Part shown: in pieces, positions 4,560-6,206 of the stretch
Position numbering within the stretch: the stretch's first letter is position 1
Layout of the letters: each line of letters starts with the position of its first letter
DNA from: an uncultured Clostridia bacterium
Lineage (GTDB): Bacteria; Bacillota; Clostridia; Oscillospirales; Ruminococcaceae
DNA: 6,206 bases
Direction: 5' to 3'
Assembly: GCA_947630315.1 (NCBI GenBank)
Contig: CANRHA010000107.1
Span: 1 to 6,206 of the forward strand
Program-made: the position numbers and the translations under genes
The notes under the pieces: generated by a model
Told to the model about the DNA's origin: nothing
What the model saw: the letters and a program-made list of their open reading frames with translations, nothing else
The model's database searches: none

Positions 4560-4647
4560 GTATTAGAAGTTGGAGATTAGAGGTGTCATTTTCGGTGGCG
4601 GAATTAAGTGTAGGGGATAATGCTGGCGAAATGGACACTCCGAAAAT
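4560..4647. repeat. Intergenic inverted repeat and short TTAGA-rich repeats after permease gene
   Basis: ATTTTCGG (4588-4595) is the reverse complement of CCGAAAAT (4640-4647), and inside it AGTGT (4607-4611) matches ACACT (4635-4639), giving a long imperfect hairpin just past the permease stop codon. No T tract follows, so it is not a standard terminator, though it may protect the 3' end. Beside it lie imperfect repeats (TTAGAAGT, TGGAGA, TTAGAGGT; 4562-4584). Confidence 0.4.
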
Positions 4648-6206
4648 TATATACATTTCTCCCATTTGCGACAGCCATATACCAATGACAATATGCCTAC
4701 CGCTGCCCACACTCCCCACGGCACCAGCCATGCCGCGCCGCCGCCGATATTCCACATTATCTCGGCCGATGAAATCGGAACGAGCGGCGAAAGATACTTC
4801 ATTATGTCCGCACCGAAAATCGTGAGCAGCGCGGGAAGCCCGAGAATGCCGAATCCCAAAGCATAAGATATCTGCACATTCACCGCGCACTGACTGATTG
4901 CAAGTATAACAAAAGCCGTCATGACGAGCATAACAAGCCTTGCGCCGTAAAGAATTTCAAGGTACTGCCCGAATGACGCTTTAAGCGGAAACGCCGCAAG
5001 CGCAGAAATATTCTGCACGGGCGCGCCGAGGGTGTCGGCTCCGTAAAGGCTTATGAATTTTGCAAATTCGCGGCCGTACACCGCCGCCCACACGAAAGCC
5101 GCCATAAGCGCGCAGACCGTGACTTTTCTCAAAAACAGCGCGCCTCTGCCGCGTTTCAGCGAGCGGATTACAGGCACCACTCCCGACTGCCGTTCATAAG
5201 CGAAAACGCCCGCGCAGCAAAGCACAAGCAGGAAAATCGCCGCCGTCGCATTCAGGCGCTGTCGGTCACGGCTTGCAGGGCCGTAAAATGAGTTATATGT
5301 TTTTTGATCAATAATCCACGGCTCATAGCCGCCCGCCTCGGCCGCTGATTTTATTTGATCAACTTCGTTTTCCAATCTTTGGATCGCGCTCATGATCGCC
5401 GCCTCGTTGCTGTTTTTCGCGATGCTGCTCTTCGCGCGTTCAAAGTAATCGTCGGTCGTTCCGTCGATCACGCCCTCAGAATCGGAAAGATACATTTGAT
5501 ACCATGTGTCGGGCTCCTGAATATAAACATTGAACACAAGCGATTTCGTTAAAACCAAAACGCCTATCATGATGATAGCTCCAAGCCCGAAAACAAGCGT
5601 TTTATAAACTTCCCACCCGCCGACGGTGAGCCGTGAGCGCAGGATATCCATGCCGCGGTTTATAACGGCCGAAAGCTTTGAAAGCAGGTCTTTGTTGCCC
5701 TCTGGATAACGCTTTGACTGTATCAGCAGCGCCCATATCGCAAGAACGAACAGCGCGATCGGCAGGGCCGCAAGCATAAGCCCCCGTATGCCGACGGGCT
5801 GGCCAAAGAGATTCACGTTCAGATACTTTGTGTACAAATCCGAGGCATGGACGTATGAGAATATGTTAAAATATTTGAATATGTTCATAAAGCTCTGCAC
5901 CGGCAAAAGCTCATACAAAAGATATTCGCCGACGAGAATTGCCCCGAGGACGGAAACCGAAAACTGCGCGTTTGAAATCGAGCCGAGCACACACCACAAA
6001 AGCAGCCCTATCATAACTCCCGATAGGACCTTGACGGCGAAGTATCTTAAAAGCCAAGCCGATACAGTCGTGTTCAATGCGCAGGTCCTGAAGCTCTCCA
6101 AAGACTGCAACGGGCGGTTCAGGTCGTTAAAGCCGCCGTTTATCGCCATCGAGAGGCAAAACGGCAGTACATATATCAGCGTGGTGCACAAAAGCGACAC
6201 CGCGCA
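4647..6206 (-). CDS. ABC-2-type transporter permease, 5' part missing
   Basis: 519 codons are visible; the frame is open to position 6206 with no stop or ribosome binding site, so the N-terminus lies outside. The GTG at 6200 is not a convincing start. Hydrophobic segments (residues counted from the GTG at 6200) lie near 2-18, 53-75, 80-101, 137-161, 200-226, 318-335, 358-375, 420-440, 444-464 and 488-509. A large hydrophilic, partly helical loop at about 228-315 follows a membrane segment and is probably extracytoplasmic. This suits the C-terminal part of the large clostridial ABC-2 permeases that work with an ATP-binding subunit encoded next door; FAYERQSGVVPVIRSLKRGR (333-352) resembles the cytoplasmic coupling stretch of such proteins. 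The ATPase partner is presumably upstream, beyond the window. The substrate cannot be told. The protein ends in a basic tail. Confidence 0.7.
   Translation of the reverse strand, partial: CAVSLLCTTLIYVLPFCLSMAINGGFNDLNRPLQSLESFRTCALNTTVSAWLLRYFAVKVLSGVMIGLLLWCVLGSISNAQFSVSVLGAILVGEYLLYELLPVQSFMNIFKYFNIFSYVHASDLYTKYLNVNLFGQPVGIRGLMLAALPIALFVLAIWALLIQSKRYPEGNKDLLSKLSAVINRGMDILRSRLTVGGWEVYKTLVFGLGAIIMIGVLVLTKSLVFNVYIQEPDTWYQMYLSDSEGVIDGTTDDYFERAKSSIAKNSNEAAIMSAIQRLENEVDQIKSAAEAGGYEPWIIDQKTYNSFYGPASRDRQRLNATAAIFLLVLCCAGVFAYERQSGVVPVIRSLKRGRGALFLRKVTVCALMAAFVWAAVYGREFAKFISLYGADTLGAPVQNISALAAFPLKASFGQYLEILYGARLVMLVMTAFVILAISQCAVNVQISYALGFGILGLPALLTIFGADIMKYLSPLVPISSAEIMWNIGGGAAWLVPWGVWAAVGILSLVYGCRKWEKCI

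Overview
The window looks like a piece of a low-to-mid GC Firmicutes genome, most likely a gut-type Clostridia (Ruminococcaceae/Oscillospiraceae-like). Grounds: strong AGGAGG-type ribosome binding sites, sigma-A promoters of the TTGACA-17-TATAAT type, U-tailed intrinsic terminators, and protein families typical of that class. No mobile-element gene, CRISPR array, tRNA or rRNA is visible.

Left end (1-600). A helicase-like gene starts at position 76 and runs leftward off the edge. Upstream of it lies an AT-rich 331-bp segment (235-565) bounded by two perfect 26-bp inverted repeats (209-234 and 566-591). Each repeat is a dyad with 8-bp arms around an asymmetric 9-bp spacer, the form of a site-specific recombination site. 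The segment carries a strong outward promoter at its right end and a terminator at its left end. I read it as an invertible promoter (phase-variation switch). As written it fires rightward, away from the helicase; flipped, it would fire into the helicase gene. No recombinase gene lies in the window.

Centre (600-3207). A hairpin terminator (621-663) separates the switch from a second transcription unit. That unit has a perfect-consensus promoter (773-801), a 17-codon leader peptide (844-897), a strong intrinsic terminator (946-996) and then a 694-residue ABC-class ATPase (1123-3207). The layout is that of a leader-peptide attenuator. The ATPase belongs to the family that includes the RNA-binding trypanosome protein MRB1590, and it has an enlarged N-terminus with an internal duplication.

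Right end (3208-6206). A bidirectional terminator (3368-3415) separates the ATPase from a convergent alpha/beta-hydrolase gene of the proline-iminopeptidase type (3545-4438, minus), which has its own promoter. Upstream of that, on the same strand, is the 3' part of a large ABC-2-type transporter permease (4647-6206, 5' end missing).

The genes form separate units rather than one operon. The two regulatory regions, the putative invertible promoter and the leader-peptide attenuator, are the most informative parts of the window.
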